Made by a program: the position numbers and the translations under genes
The notes under the pieces: model-generated
Seen by the model: only the letters and a program-made list of their open reading frames with translations
The model's database searches: none
Told to the model about the DNA's origin: nothing
From: Pseudarthrobacter enclensis
GTDB taxonomy: Bacteria > Actinomycetota > Actinomycetes > Actinomycetales > Micrococcaceae
Assembly: GCF_030811655.1 (NCBI RefSeq)
Contig: NZ_JAUSRE010000001.1
Coordinates: 310,001-374,000 of the forward strand
DNA: 64,000 nt
Direction: 5' to 3'
Part shown: in pieces, positions 16,859 through 26,133 of the stretch
Numbering within the stretch: position 1 is the stretch's first letter
Layout of the letters: each line of letters starts with the position of its first letter

Positions 16859-18418
16859 GTGAGTTTGACCATTCCTTCCCCCCAATCCGGCGCCACCCCC
16901 TCCGTCGAAGCCGGGGCCGTTCCGCGCTCCGGAGACGAACAGCCGCGCACCTACCAGGTACGCACCTTTGGCTGCCAGATGAATGTCCACGACTCGGAGC
17001 GGATGTCCGGCATGCTCGAGGCCGCCGGCTACGTCCCCGCGGAAGGCGAACATGCCGACGTCGTGGTGTTCAACACCTGCGCTGTCCGGGAAAACGCCGA
17101 CAACAAGCTGTACGGAAACCTCGGCATCCTGGCCCCTGTGAAGGCCGCCAACCCCGGCATGCAGATCGCCGTGGGTGGATGCCTGGCCCAGAAGGACCGC
17201 GAGACCATCCTGAAGAAGGCCCCCTGGGTGGACGCCGTTTTCGGTACCCACAACGTCGGGGCCCTCCCCGCGCTCCTGGACCGGGCGCGGCACAACAACG
17301 AAGCCCAGCTGGAGATCCTGGAATCGCTGGACGTCTTCCCATCCACACTCCCCACCAAGCGTGATTCGGTCTACTCCGGCTGGGTGTCCATCTCCGTGGG
17401 CTGCAACAACACCTGCACCTTCTGCATCGTGCCGGCACTTCGGGGCAAGGAAAAAGACCGCCGGCCCGGGGAGATCCTTGCGGAGATCCAGGCGCTCGTT
17501 GACGACGGCGCCATCGAAGTCACGCTGCTCGGACAGAACGTCAACTCCTATGGTGTTGAGTTCGGCGACCGCCAGGCCTTCTCCAAGCTCCTGCGTGCCT
17601 GCGGGGACATCCAGGGGCTGGAACGCGTCCGCTTCACCAGCCCGCACCCCGCCGCGTTTACCGATGATGTCATCGCCGCCATGGCCGAAACGCCCAACGT
17701 GATGCCGCAGCTGCACATGCCGCTGCAGTCCGGCTCGGACCGTATCCTCCGCGCCATGAAGCGCTCCTACCGGTCCAGCAAGTTCCTTGGAATCCTGGAC
17801 AAGGTCCGGGAGCAGATCCCGCATGCGGCCATCTCCACCGACATCATCGTCGGGTTCCCGGGCGAAACCGAAGAGGACTTCCAGGCAACACTGGACGTCG
17901 TGGAAAAGTCGCGTTTTGCCACCGCCTTTACTTTCCAGTATTCGAAGCGCCCCGGTACGCCCGCCGCCGACCTGCCGGACCAGCTGCCCAAGGCCGTGGT
18001 CCAGGAACGGTTCGAACGGCTCACTGCGCAGCAGGACCGCATCGCGGCGGAGGAAAACCGGAAGCAGCTCGGCCGCCGGCTCGAGGTCATGGTCACGGCG
18101 CAGTCCGGCCGGAAGTCGGAGGAGACCCACCGGTTGTCCGGCCGCTCCCAGGACCAGCGGCTGGTGCACTTCTCGGTTCCTGACGGAGCACCCGCACCCC
18201 GGCCCGGGGACCTTGTGACCGTGACCGTCACGGAGGCCGCCGCCTTCCATCTGGTGGCCGACCCGACGCTTGAGGATTACAGCCTGCGCCGGTCGCGCGC
18301 CGGAGACGCCTGGGACAGGTCCCAGGCCGACTCCTGCGGAGCCCCTGCTTCCGGTTCGGGCGCCGGAGCCAAGGGCGTGTCCCTCGGCATGCCCTCACTG
18401 CCGCTGCGCGCCCGCTGA
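16859..18418 (+). CDS. miaB: tRNA-2-methylthio-N6-dimethylallyladenosine synthase MiaB
   Basis: Radical-SAM methylthiotransferase acting on i6A37 of tRNAs. 519 aa. The N-terminal MTTase domain has Cys39, Cys74 and Cys108 for one Fe-S cluster; the radical-SAM motif is C182-NNT-C186-TF-C189. A TRAM domain follows near residue 400, with a Pro/Ala/Gly-rich tail of about 50 residues that is longer than in most MiaB proteins. GTG start. miaA follows after 3 nt and makes the i6A substrate. Confidence 0.96.
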   Translation: MSLTIPSPQSGATPSVEAGAVPRSGDEQPRTYQVRTFGCQMNVHDSERMSGMLEAAGYVPAEGEHADVVVFNTCAVRENADNKLYGNLGILAPVKAANPGMQIAVGGCLAQKDRETILKKAPWVDAVFGTHNVGALPALLDRARHNNEAQLEILESLDVFPSTLPTKRDSVYSGWVSISVGCNNTCTFCIVPALRGKEKDRRPGEILAEIQALVDDGAIEVTLLGQNVNSYGVEFGDRQAFSKLLRACGDIQGLERVRFTSPHPAAFTDDVIAAMAETPNVMPQLHMPLQSGSDRILRAMKRSYRSSKFLGILDKVREQIPHAAISTDIIVGFPGETEEDFQATLDVVEKSRFATAFTFQYSKRPGTPAADLPDQLPKAVVQERFERLTAQQDRIAAEENRKQLGRRLEVMVTAQSGRKSEETHRLSGRSQDQRLVHFSVPDGAPAPRPGDLVTVTVTEAAAFHLVADPTLEDYSLRRSRAGDAWDRSQADSCGAPASGSGAGAKGVSLGMPSLPLRAR

Positions 18419-18421
18419 CAG

Positions 18422-19318
18422 GTGGCTGCCCCGCCCGTCATCGCCGTCGTCGGTCCTACCGGCTCCGGAAAGTCCGACCTTGCCGTTAATCTTGCCCTGG
18501 AACTGGATGGTGAGGTCATCAATGCCGATGCCATGCAGTTCTACCGCGGAATGGACATCGGCACCGCCAAGATCAGTCCGGCCGAACGCAAGGGGATCCC
18601 GCACCATCTGCTGGACATCCTGGACGTGACCCAGGAGGCGAGCGTCTCGGACTTCCAGCAGCAGGCCCGCGAAGCCATCGGGGCTATCCATGCGCGCGGC
18701 AAGCGGGCCATCCTGGTGGGCGGTTCAGGGCTCTACGTGCGGGCCGCCCTGGACGTCCTCGAGTTCCCGGGCACGGATCCCCGGCTGCGCGCCCGGCTGG
18801 AGGCGGAGCACGCCGAACGTGGAACCGCCGCGCTGCTGGACAGGCTCAGGGCTGTGGACCCGGTGTCCGCGGAAAGGGTTTCCGACGCTCGCCGCATCAT
18901 CAGGGCCTTGGAGGTGCAGGAACTCACCGGCCGGCCTTTCAGCTCGTTCATGCCGCGGCGGGAGTACTATCAGCCGGCCACCCAGGTGGGCCTTGCCGTG
19001 GACCGGGAGGTACTCCGGGAACGGCTGGCAGCGCGCGTGCACCGGATGGTTGACGCCGGCCTGCTGGACGAGGTCCGGCGGCTCGACGCCCGGGGCCTGC
19101 GCCAAGGCAAGACAGCTTCCCGCGCACTTGGCTACTCACAGTTCCTGCGGGTCGCGGACGGCCTGTCAACGGTTGCTGACGCCGCGGAGGAAACCATCGT
19201 CGCCACCCGGCAATTCGCCAGACGCCAACTGACATGGTTCCGCGCCGACCCCCGCATCACCTGGCTGGACTGGCAGGACCCGGACCTGCCCGGAAAGGCG
19301 GCACGGCTGTGCGCCTAG
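18422..19318 (+). CDS. miaA: tRNA dimethylallyltransferase MiaA
   Basis: Transfers the dimethylallyl group to A37 of UNN-reading tRNAs, giving the substrate of MiaB. The 298-aa protein has the P-loop GPTGSGKS (11-18), the [15 protein letters not shown] motif, HHLLD and [15 protein letters not shown] start 3 nt after the miaB stop, so the pair is one operon. The tail ends 50 nt before dapF, inside which the dapF promoter is found. Confidence 0.95.
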   Translation: MAAPPVIAVVGPTGSGKSDLAVNLALELDGEVINADAMQFYRGMDIGTAKISPAERKGIPHHLLDILDVTQEASVSDFQQQAREAIGAIHARGKRAILVGGSGLYVRAALDVLEFPGTDPRLRARLEAEHAERGTAALLDRLRAVDPVSAERVSDARRIIRALEVQELTGRPFSSFMPRREYYQPATQVGLAVDREVLRERLAARVHRMVDAGLLDEVRRLDARGLRQGKTASRALGYSQFLRVADGLSTVADAAEETIVATRQFARRQLTWFRADPRITWLDWQDPDLPGKAARLCA

Positions 19319-19355
19319 GGCGTACGCCGGTTTCGGCCCCCGGAGCATCCGCCGC

Positions 19356-19361
19356 TACGCT
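19356..19361 (+). promoter_or_regulatory. -10 element of a leaderless dapF transcript
   Basis: TACGCT ends 7 nt before ATG 19369 and supports that start. Confidence 0.55.
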
Positions 19362-19368
19362 TGGGACC

Positions 19369-20313
19369 ATGAATGCTACCCCCGCAGAAACTCCCGGATC
19401 CGCCCTGCACACGTTGAGCGGGCTCCGCTTTTCCAAGGGGCACGGCACCGGCAACGACTTTGTCCTGGTAGCCGATCCGGAAGGGACGCACGTTATCGGC
19501 GCAGAGCAGGCCGCCGCGCTCTGCGACCGGCACCGTGGCATCGGCGCGGATGGCCTGATCCGGGCCGTGCCGTCCCGCTTCCTGCCGGAGGGCCGCGAAC
19601 TGCTCGCCGGCGTTCCCGACGCCGAATGGTTCATGGACTACCGCAACGCTGACGGATCGCTGTCCGAAATGTGCGGCAATGGTGTGAGGGTCTTCGTTCA
19701 CTTCCTCCGCACGGAGGGCCTGATCGACCTGCCCGACGGCGGATCGCTCACCATCGGCACCCGCGGCGGGGTCAAGACCGTGGTCCGTACCGGGGACGGT
19801 TACGCGGTGGACATGGGCCCCTGGGAGTTCATCTTCCCCGGCGAAGCCAGCGCCAAGGCCATGGACTCGCTGGTCACGGCCGAAGGGCTGGAGGTTGCCC
19901 GGCCCGCGCTGTCCGTCAGCATGGGCAATCCACACACCGTGGTGGCTCTTGCCGAACTGTCCGAGCTCGCAGGCACCCGGCTTTTCACCGCGCCAAAAGT
20001 CGATCCGGTACCCGCAAACGGAACCAACGTTGAGTTCGTGGTTCCCGCCGAGCCGCTGGTCCATGACGGCGTGGGATCGGTGACCATGCGGGTGCACGAG
20101 CGCGGGGTGGGGGAGACCCAGTCCTGTGGAACAGGTGCCTGCGCTGCCGCCGTCGCCATCCGCCATTGGGCCGGCGCGGAAGCCCCCGACGCTTGGCGCG
20201 TCCATGTTCCGGGCGGGGTGGTGGGCGTGAAGTTCTTTGCCGGCCCCGGCGGTCACGAGCACGTGGAACTCAGCGGTCCCGCTGTCATTGTGGCAAGCGG
20301 GACGCTTTCATAA
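19369..20313 (+). CDS. dapF: Diaminopimelate epimerase DapF
   Basis: Interconverts LL- and meso-diaminopimelate for lysine and peptidoglycan. 314 aa with the two catalytic cysteines in [10 protein letters not shown] and [11 protein letters not shown], and the [11 protein letters not shown]-terminal motif. The start at 19369 is supported by a TACGCT -10 element 7 nt upstream; the longer frame to 19234 overlaps miaA. Its 3' end overlaps the convergent methyltransferase gene by 29 bases. Confidence 0.95.
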   Translation: MNATPAETPGSALHTLSGLRFSKGHGTGNDFVLVADPEGTHVIGAEQAAALCDRHRGIGADGLIRAVPSRFLPEGRELLAGVPDAEWFMDYRNADGSLSEMCGNGVRVFVHFLRTEGLIDLPDGGSLTIGTRGGVKTVVRTGDGYAVDMGPWEFIFPGEASAKAMDSLVTAEGLEVARPALSVSMGNPHTVVALAELSELAGTRLFTAPKVDPVPANGTNVEFVVPAEPLVHDGVGSVTMRVHERGVGETQSCGTGACAAAVAIRHWAGAEAPDAWRVHVPGGVVGVKFFAGPGGHEHVELSGPAVIVASGTLS

Positions 20314-20908
20314 CCTTCAGGATCCGGAAGGACTTGGACGTCGACTCCCGGGTTACGGAGTAGGAGTCGTCAAGCTCGGCGGCGAGCCAGCGCTGAAGGG
20401 AATCCGAGCCAAGGTTCTTCTGCACCACCAGCCATGCCGTGCCGCCGTCAGCCAGCCTCGGAAGCCACAGCTTCAGCAGGGCGTGCAGCTCATCCTTGCC
20501 GATCCTGATGGGCGGATTGGACCAGATGGTATCGAAGCGGAGGCCCGGATCCACGGCCTGGGGAGTGCTGGCGACCACGTTGGACAATCCCAGCGCAGCC
20601 GCATTGTCATTCGTCAATGCGATGCAGCGCTCGTTGACGTCCACGGCATAGACTTTCGACCCCGGTGCACGCAGTGCCATCGTGAGGGCGATAGGACCCC
20701 AGCCGCACCCGATATCCAGCAGGTTGCCCTGGGGAGCCGGGTCCGGGACCTCGGCCAGGAGGACGGCGGTTCCCTTGTCGATTCCGTCCGGGCTGAAGAT
20801 GCCCGTGGAGGTCTGGAGCCTGCGCGTCTCACCGGCCAGGTCGACGGTTAGCGGCTTTCGGGTGAAGGGGCCGGCGGGGGACGTGCTGAAATAGTGTGCG
20901 GACTCCAT
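20285..20908 (-). CDS. Class I SAM-dependent methyltransferase (RsmC/MTS-domain type)
   Basis: A 207-aa methyltransferase of the small-MTS type, related to 16S rRNA G1207 methyltransferase RsmC. It has the SAM motif [13 protein letters not shown] (about residues 67-79), the acidic [10 protein letters not shown] strand and the catalytic NPP-type motif [10 protein letters not shown]. Start is ATG at 20908; a TACTCT element 8 nt upstream suggests a near-leaderless message. It diverges from the hflX leader ORF 72 nt away. An rRNA substrate is likely but not proven by sequence. Confidence 0.87.
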   Translation of the reverse strand: MESAHYFSTSPAGPFTRKPLTVDLAGETRRLQTSTGIFSPDGIDKGTAVLLAEVPDPAPQGNLLDIGCGWGPIALTMALRAPGSKVYAVDVNERCIALTNDNAAALGLSNVVASTPQAVDPGLRFDTIWSNPPIRIGKDELHALLKLWLPRLADGGTAWLVVQKNLGSDSLQRWLAAELDDSYSVTRESTSKSFRILKVMKASRLPQ

Positions 20909-20967
20909 AACTGGCCAGAGTAGTTCCCCTTGCAGCGTAAAGGGAAACCGCGCAGGAGGCCCTCTGC

Positions 20968-20973
20968 TACGCT
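20968..20973 (+). promoter_or_regulatory. -10 element of the hflX leader transcript
   Basis: TACGCT ends 7 nt before an ATG at 20981, so transcription should start on that ATG. No convincing -35 element is visible at the right spacing. Confidence 0.55.
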
Positions 20974-20980
20974 GAAAGGC

Positions 20981-21001
20981 ATGTTCCTGATCTTCGAGTA
21001 G
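20981..21001 (+). CDS. Six-codon leaderless leader peptide MFLIFE upstream of hflX
   Basis: ATG TTC CTG ATC TTC GAG TAG, beginning exactly where the TACGCT promoter should start transcription. It is followed by about 250 nt of untranslated leader before hflX. The peptide closely resembles MYLIFM, the leader of the macrolide-resistance gene msrD as I recall it, in which drug-stalled ribosomes relieve attenuation. The role here, sensing ribosome-targeting drugs to induce hflX, is inference. A chance short ORF cannot be excluded. Confidence 0.5.
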   Translation: MFLIFE

Positions 21002-21015
21002 CCGGCACGGGCCAC

Positions 21016-21059
21016 GCCCGTCCCGCAGCCTGTCCTCCAGCGACAGCCCGTCCCGCAGC
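21016..21059 (+). repeat. 14-nt direct repeat in the hflX leader
   Basis: GCCCGTCCCGCAGC occurs at 21016-21029 and again at 21046-21059, exactly 30 nt apart, just after the leader ORF. Between them CTGTC and GACAG can pair. The copies may form alternative partners in a regulatory RNA fold. Confidence 0.5.
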
Positions 21060-21183
21060 GACGCAGGTTTCCACGCCTTCCGCTTGCGCACCGGCCAGAC
21101 CACTCCGTCTGCCCGGCCGCCGGACAATACTCGAAAGCCAGCTTCCCGCTGCATTTCCGCCATTCTCCGGCCTTTTCCAGCCC

Positions 21184-21204
21184 TGCCGCCGTCGTCCGGC
21201 GGCA
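21184..21204 (+). promoter_or_regulatory. Hairpin in the hflX leader
   Basis: Perfect 8-bp stem TGCCGCCG / CGGCGGCA with a TCGTC loop, about 50 nt before the first hflX start. No T tract follows, so it may be a Rho-type pause or part of an attenuator rather than an intrinsic terminator. Confidence 0.4.
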
Positions 21205-21342
21205 TCCCCGCCCCGGCATCGCAGCCGGCAGCAGATCAAAGAGGAGAACTGCATGACCGCAGGCCGTCAGCCCAGCGCGAATTCATTCCAACTTCCAACC
21301 AATCGGCATTATTCTGGAAGTGCCGAATCTTCAAAGGAGACC

Positions 21343-22923
21343 ATGACCAGCCAGCCCAATACCGGTTCCGATCCAGCCGCCCAGGACATGAGTCCGCAGG
21401 AAATCCAGGCTGTTATCGACCGGATCCTCGCCAAGGACGTACCGGCCAAGAATGTCAGCACGCCCCGGGGTGAGGGCAGCGGTGATGGAAAAGCGGTGCT
21501 CGGCAGGGCCCAGGCCATTTCCCGCCTCGACGAAGAACATTCAACGTACGACGGCGACCAGCAGGACCTTGAGGAACGGCGCGCCCTGCGCCGCCGGGCC
21601 GGGCTGTCCACAGAACTGGAGGACGTCACCGAGGTCGAATACCGCCAGCTGCGCCTTGAGCGGGTGGTGCTAGCCGGGCTCTGGTCCGAGGGAACCCTTG
21701 CCGACGCCGAAAACTCGCTGCGTGAGCTGGCCGCCCTCGCCGAAACCGCGGGCTCGGAAGTCCTCGACGGGCTGGTGCAGCGCCGCGACAAGCCGGACCC
21801 CGGAACCTTCCTGGGCTCGGGCAAGGCTCAGGAGCTCAAGGACATTGTCATGTCCACCGGCGCCGATACCGTCATCGTGGATGCCGAACTGGCCCCCTCC
21901 CAGCGGCGTGCCCTTGAAGACATCGTCAAGGTCAAGGTCATCGACCGGACGGCCCTGATCCTGGATATCTTCGCGCAGCACGCAAAGAGCCGCGAAGGCA
22001 AGGCCCAGGTGGAGCTGGCGCAGCTGGAATACCTGCTTCCCCGACTCCGCGGCTGGGGCGAATCGATGTCCCGCCAGGCTGGTGGCCAGGTGGGCAGCGC
22101 AGCTGCCGGCATGGGTTCCCGCGGCCCCGGTGAAACCAAGATCGAACTGGACCGGCGACGAATCCGTACCCGCATGGCCAAACTGCGGCGCGAGATCGCC
22201 GCGATGAAGCCGGCACGGGAGACCAAGCGGGCCAACCGCCGTCGTAATGAAGTGCCTTCCGTGGCCATCGCCGGATACACCAACGCCGGCAAGTCTTCCC
22301 TGCTCAACCGGCTTACGGACGCCGGCGTCCTTGTGGAGAACGCCCTGTTCGCAACGCTGGATCCCACCGTCCGAAAGGCGGAGACTCCCGACGGCCTGGG
22401 CTACACCCTGGCGGACACCGTTGGATTCGTCCGTTCCCTGCCTACCCAGCTGGTGGAGGCCTTCCGCTCCACCCTCGAGGAGGTGGCGGACGCGGACCTG
22501 ATCCTGCACGTGGTGGACGTTTCGCACCCTGATCCGGAGGGGCAGATCGCAGCGGTCCGTAAGGTCTTCAGCGAAGTTGACGCCCGCAAGGTGCCGGAGA
22601 TCATCGTCCTGAACAAGGCCGACGCAGCTGATCCCTTTGTCGTTGAGCGGCTGAAGCAGCGCGAACAGCGGCACGTGGTGGTCTCAGCCCGTACGGGTGA
22701 GGGGATCCCCGAACTGCTGAAGCTCATCAGCGAATCGATTCCCCGGCCGTCCGTCCAGATGGACCTGCTCATCCCGTACGACCGCGGAGACCTGATCAGC
22801 AAGCTCCACCAGTCCGATGCCGAGATTCTGAGCGTGGACCATATCGAGGCAGGTACCAGGACTGCGGTGAAGGTCCGGGAGGGCCTGGCGTCCGAACTGG
22901 AACCATTCGCCGTCAATGACTGA
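21343..22923 (+). CDS. hflX: Ribosome-splitting GTPase HflX
   Basis: GTPase that binds the 50S subunit and splits stalled ribosomes; in several bacteria it gives macrolide/lincosamide tolerance. 526 aa from 21343: an N-terminal extension, the HflX glycine-rich domain (GSGKAQELKDIV, DAELAPSQRRALED), a coiled linker, the G domain with G1 GYTNAGKSS, G3 DTVGF and G4 NKAD, and a C-terminal domain. AAAGGAG precedes ATG 21343. A second in-frame ATG at 21253 also has a strong AGAGGAG, giving a 556-aa form. Stop overlaps the helicase start. Confidence 0.95.
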   Translation: MTSQPNTGSDPAAQDMSPQEIQAVIDRILAKDVPAKNVSTPRGEGSGDGKAVLGRAQAISRLDEEHSTYDGDQQDLEERRALRRRAGLSTELEDVTEVEYRQLRLERVVLAGLWSEGTLADAENSLRELAALAETAGSEVLDGLVQRRDKPDPGTFLGSGKAQELKDIVMSTGADTVIVDAELAPSQRRALEDIVKVKVIDRTALILDIFAQHAKSREGKAQVELAQLEYLLPRLRGWGESMSRQAGGQVGSAAAGMGSRGPGETKIELDRRRIRTRMAKLRREIAAMKPARETKRANRRRNEVPSVAIAGYTNAGKSSLLNRLTDAGVLVENALFATLDPTVRKAETPDGLGYTLADTVGFVRSLPTQLVEAFRSTLEEVADADLILHVVDVSHPDPEGQIAAVRKVFSEVDARKVPEIIVLNKADAADPFVVERLKQREQRHVVVSARTGEGIPELLKLISESIPRPSVQMDLLIPYDRGDLISKLHQSDAEILSVDHIEAGTRTAVKVREGLASELEPFAVND

Positions 22924-24976
22924 GGCCGCGGCGGGCGACGCGGCAGGGACGCCCGGCGAGCAGTTCGTCATCGAACTGCTCGACCGGGCTGTTGCCGGCA
23001 TGGGCGGACAGAGCCGCGCCGGACAACATGAGATGGCGCGGCAGGTGGCCCGGGCCATCGAAACAGGAGACCATCTGCTGGTCCAGGCCGGCACCGGCAC
23101 CGGCAAATCGCTGGCTTACCTGGTGCCGCTCATTGCCCACGCCCTGGAAAGCAACAAACCGGCGCTGGTGTCCACGGCCACGCTGGCACTGCAGACGCAG
23201 ATTGTCGGCAGGGACCTGCCGCGGCTGTTGAAGAACATCACGCCGGCGCTGGAGCGGCCCGTGAAGGTTGCCTTGGTCAAAGGGCGGTCCAATTACGTTT
23301 GCCGCCACAAGCTCGAAGGCGGTTTCCCCTCCGAGGAGCCGTCGGAAGGGCAGCTCTTCTCACTGGGTGAGGACACCAGCGTTCCGCACTTCGCCGCTGC
23401 CGTTGGGGGCCCGTCGTCGCAGCTTGGCAGGGAAGTGGTGCGGCTCCGCGAGTGGGCAGAGAAGACAACCACCGGCGACCGGGACGAGCTCCTGCCTGGT
23501 GTGACCGACCGGGCCTGGCGCCAGGTCTCCGTGACGTCCATGGAATGCCTGGGCGCCCAGAAATGCCCCTTGGCCGCAGAGTGTTTCAGTGAACTGGCGC
23601 GGCAGGACGCGGCCGAGGCGGACGTGGTGGTGACCAACCATGCCATGCTTGCCGTCAGCGCTTTCGAGGGACTCGCAGTACTGCCTGAATACGACGTCGT
23701 GGTGGTTGACGAAGCGCACGAACTGCAGGACCGGGTGACCGGCGCAGTCTCGGGGCAACTCTCGGTCGCCATGGTCCACGCTGCCGCTGCCGGCGCCCGG
23801 AAGCACACCGCCATCACCGTTGACGCCTTGAACGCGGCCGCCGCCAATCTTGAGCTGGCACTCGCCGGGGCGCCAAGCGGCTTGCTTCCCAACGGCCTGA
23901 ACGATGAGCAGCTTGACTGCGTGGACCAGTTGCGCGAGGCGTGCCGGGCCGCACTGTCCGATTCCAAGGGGGACAGCAACAGCACAGCCGACGGCGGGCG
24001 GCAGCTCGCGCGGTCCCGCCTCATGCTTATTTTGGAACTGTGCGAGCGGCTTATCGCCGCCAGGGAAAACCGGGAAGTGGTCTGGTTTTCCCGCGCCAGC
24101 ACCTTCGATCCCGGACAGGGATACTCGCCGCCGGACGAGAACGCGCCGGTGCTGGTCAACATCGCGCCGTTGTCCGTGGCCGGAAGGTTGCGGGAAGGGC
24201 TCTTTGCGGGGCACACCGTGGTGTTGACGTCCGCTACCCTCGCGATCGGCTCGGCCTTCGAACCTGCGGCGGGTGGACTGGGCCTCCTGGGTGAGGGGGC
24301 GCCAAGCTGGAAGGGCGTGGACGTCGGGTCGCCCTTCGACTATCCCAAACAGGGCATCCTCTACGTGGCCGGCCACCTGCCCAAACCCGGGCGCGGCGTG
24401 TCTCCGGAGGCGCTGGAGGAACTGGAAGCGCTCATCAAGGCATCGGGCGGCGGCGCATTGTGCCTCTTCTCCTCCCGCCGGGCGGCTGAAGAAGCAGCGG
24501 ACGCCCTGCGGCCGAGGCTGGACGTGACGGTCCTGTGCCAAGGCGAGTCAACCATGACCGCCCTGGTCAAGCAGTTCGCCGATGAGCCCGATACCTGCCT
24601 TTTCGGGACCATGTCCCTGTGGCAGGGAGTCGACGTGCCCGGAGGCTCCTGCCGCCTTGTGGTAATCGACCGAATTCCGTTTCCGCGGCCGGATGATCCG
24701 CTGATGACGGCACGGTCGCGGGCAGTGGCGCAGGCGGGCGGGAACGGGTTCATGTCTGTTTCGGCCACACACGCCGCGATCCGGCTGGCGCAGGGCGCCG
24801 GCCGGCTGATCCGGTCAACGGGGGACAAAGGTGTGGTGGCCGTGCTGGACTCGCGGCTGGCCACCGAGCGCTATGCCGGTTTTCTCCGGGGCGCCCTGCC
24901 GCCGTTCTGGGCAACTAACGACCGCAGCAAGGCGCTGGCGGCGCTCAGCCGGCTGGGCGCCGACGCGTCGAGGTAG
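22916..24976 (+). CDS. DinG/XPD-family ATP-dependent DNA helicase
   Basis: A 686-aa superfamily 2 Fe-S helicase, predicted 5'-3' polarity. Walker A GTGTGKS (59-65), DEAH box near residue 264, and the four-cysteine iron-sulfur domain (Cys in YVCRHK near 129 and ECLGAQKCPLAAEC near 210-222). C-terminal helicase motifs include GTMSLWQGVDVPG and QGAGRLIRS. It starts inside the end of hflX (8-base overlap), so the two are translated together, and it converges on lexA, but I see no LexA box for it. Confidence 0.92.
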   Translation: MTEAAAGDAAGTPGEQFVIELLDRAVAGMGGQSRAGQHEMARQVARAIETGDHLLVQAGTGTGKSLAYLVPLIAHALESNKPALVSTATLALQTQIVGRDLPRLLKNITPALERPVKVALVKGRSNYVCRHKLEGGFPSEEPSEGQLFSLGEDTSVPHFAAAVGGPSSQLGREVVRLREWAEKTTTGDRDELLPGVTDRAWRQVSVTSMECLGAQKCPLAAECFSELARQDAAEADVVVTNHAMLAVSAFEGLAVLPEYDVVVVDEAHELQDRVTGAVSGQLSVAMVHAAAAGARKHTAITVDALNAAAANLELALAGAPSGLLPNGLNDEQLDCVDQLREACRAALSDSKGDSNSTADGGRQLARSRLMLILELCERLIAARENREVVWFSRASTFDPGQGYSPPDENAPVLVNIAPLSVAGRLREGLFAGHTVVLTSATLAIGSAFEPAAGGLGLLGEGAPSWKGVDVGSPFDYPKQGILYVAGHLPKPGRGVSPEALEELEALIKASGGGALCLFSSRRAAEEAADALRPRLDVTVLCQGESTMTALVKQFADEPDTCLFGTMSLWQGVDVPGGSCRLVVIDRIPFPRPDDPLMTARSRAVAQAGGNGFMSVSATHAAIRLAQGAGRLIRSTGDKGVVAVLDSRLATERYAGFLRGALPPFWATNDRSKALAALSRLGADASR

Positions 24977-24980
24977 CTGC

Positions 24981-25040
24981 GGGAGCCCGGAGACGGTTCC
25001 TGCAGTGCCCGGTGGAGCGTCGCAGGAACAGCCGGCTCCC
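24981..25040. terminator. Compound hairpin between the helicase gene and lexA
   Basis: Outer arms GGGAGCC / GGCTCCC and inner arms GTTCCTGC / GCAGGAAC can form a nested structure in the 71-nt gap between convergent genes, probably ending both transcripts. Confidence 0.4.
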
Positions 25041-25047
25041 CGAACAG

Positions 25048-25782
25048 TCAGAGGGAGCGCAGGACCGAGACGACCTTGCCCATGATGGTGGCGTGGTCGC
25101 CCAGGATGGGTTCGTACTGGGTGTTCTGGGGGAGCAGCCACGTGTGGCCGTCGCGCTGCCGGAACGTCTTGACGGTTGCTTCGTCGTCGAGCAGTGCAGC
25201 AACGATGTCGCCGTTGGCAGCGTCAGCCTGCCGCCGGACCACCACCCAGTCACCGTCGCAAATGGCCGCGTCCACCATGGAGTCACCGGCCACCCTCAGC
25301 ATGAAGAGTTCACCTTGACCAACCAGTTGGCGGGGAAGGGGCATGACGTCTTCAACGAGTTGTTCAGCCAGGATCGGTCCGCCGGCAGCAATCCGGCCCA
25401 CCAGCGGGACCATCGCCGTATCGAGTGCGGTGGGTAGTTCAGCCACGGTGGCGCCGCCCGATGCAGCCTGGGGTGCGGGGGACGTGCCGGCCGCTTTGCC
25501 GCCGCCGTCCAGGGTGAGGGGCATCAGTACTTCCATGGCACGCGGCCGTTTGGGGTCGCGCCGGAGGTAACCCAGCTTCTCCAATTGCGAGAGCTGGTGG
25601 GTGACGCTCGACAGGCTTGCCAATCCCACGATATCGCCGATTTCCCGCATGGAGGGCGGATACCCATTCTCATTCACTGAGCGCTGGATGGTTTCGAGGA
25701 TCTTTTTCTGCCGGGGTGTCAGCCCCTTGGCGGTCCTCTTGGATTGCGGGGCGGTCCTGCCCCCGGCGGCTGCTGCTGCCAT
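25048..25782 (-). CDS. lexA: SOS repressor LexA
   Basis: Represses SOS genes until RecA filaments trigger self-cleavage. 244 aa: winged-helix domain ([13 protein letters not shown] from residue 21, recognition region [15 protein letters not shown]), a linker, cleavage site Ala133-Gly134, and the catalytic dyad Ser168 (GDSM) and Lys205 (ATVKTF). Upstream, within the divergent 351-nt region shared with the LysM gene, lie two LexA boxes, so it is autoregulated. Confidence 0.97.
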   Translation of the reverse strand: MAAAAAGGRTAPQSKRTAKGLTPRQKKILETIQRSVNENGYPPSMREIGDIVGLASLSSVTHQLSQLEKLGYLRRDPKRPRAMEVLMPLTLDGGGKAAGTSPAPQAASGGATVAELPTALDTAMVPLVGRIAAGGPILAEQLVEDVMPLPRQLVGQGELFMLRVAGDSMVDAAICDGDWVVVRRQADAANGDIVAALLDDEATVKTFRQRDGHTWLLPQNTQYEPILGDHATIMGKVVSVLRSL

Positions 25783-25936
25783 ATTCGCCGATGCCTTTCG
25801 CTTGCCGCCGGTTCTTCCGCTTTTGCTGTGCTGCAGCGCCGCCCGGAAGGACTCCCACTGTCATTGTCAGACCCTGCTGTTCAACTTCAGGGGTGGTTGT
25901 TCTCTGGTTCAAAGCTAGGCCAGCCACACTGCTTTT

Positions 25937-25952
25937 TCAAACATTTGTTCTA
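25937..25952. promoter_or_regulatory. LexA box proximal to lexA
   Basis: TCAAACATTTGTTCTA, a two-mismatch version of the 16-nt SOS box, 155 nt upstream of the lexA ATG. It probably autoregulates lexA. Confidence 0.65.
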
Positions 25953-26003
25953 GCGAGTCTCGACAATGTTCGTTGATAAGTGCTAAAACTGAATCAAGCA
26001 AGT

Positions 26004-26019
26004 TCGAACACGTGTTCTA
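26004..26019. promoter_or_regulatory. LexA box proximal to the LysM gene
   Basis: TCGAACACGTGTTCTA, a near-perfect SOS box, 115 nt upstream of the LysM gene start and in the shared lexA intergenic region (25783-26133). The rest of that region shows no further gene. Confidence 0.8.
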
Positions 26020-26133
26020 ACCGATGCGCCAGTTATTCGAAGATGTGGCCGGAAAAGTTTCCGCCCGTACCCCGGATCCCCAGGCGCCGGAAGAACACCC
26101 GGGCAGCACGGCAGGTCCAGGAGGGCTCAGTTC

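Noticed and set aside
16613..18250. 545-codon antisense ORF opposite recX and miaB
   Set aside because: Fully covered by well-supported recX and miaB on the plus strand.
24977..25047. LexA box for the DinG-like helicase
   Set aside because: No TCGAA-N6-TTCGA type sequence precedes hflX or the helicase; the name DinG reflects the E. coli homologue only.
25959..25971. CGACAATGTTCG near lexA as a third LexA box
   Set aside because: The half-sites are two bases too close (12-nt core instead of 14).
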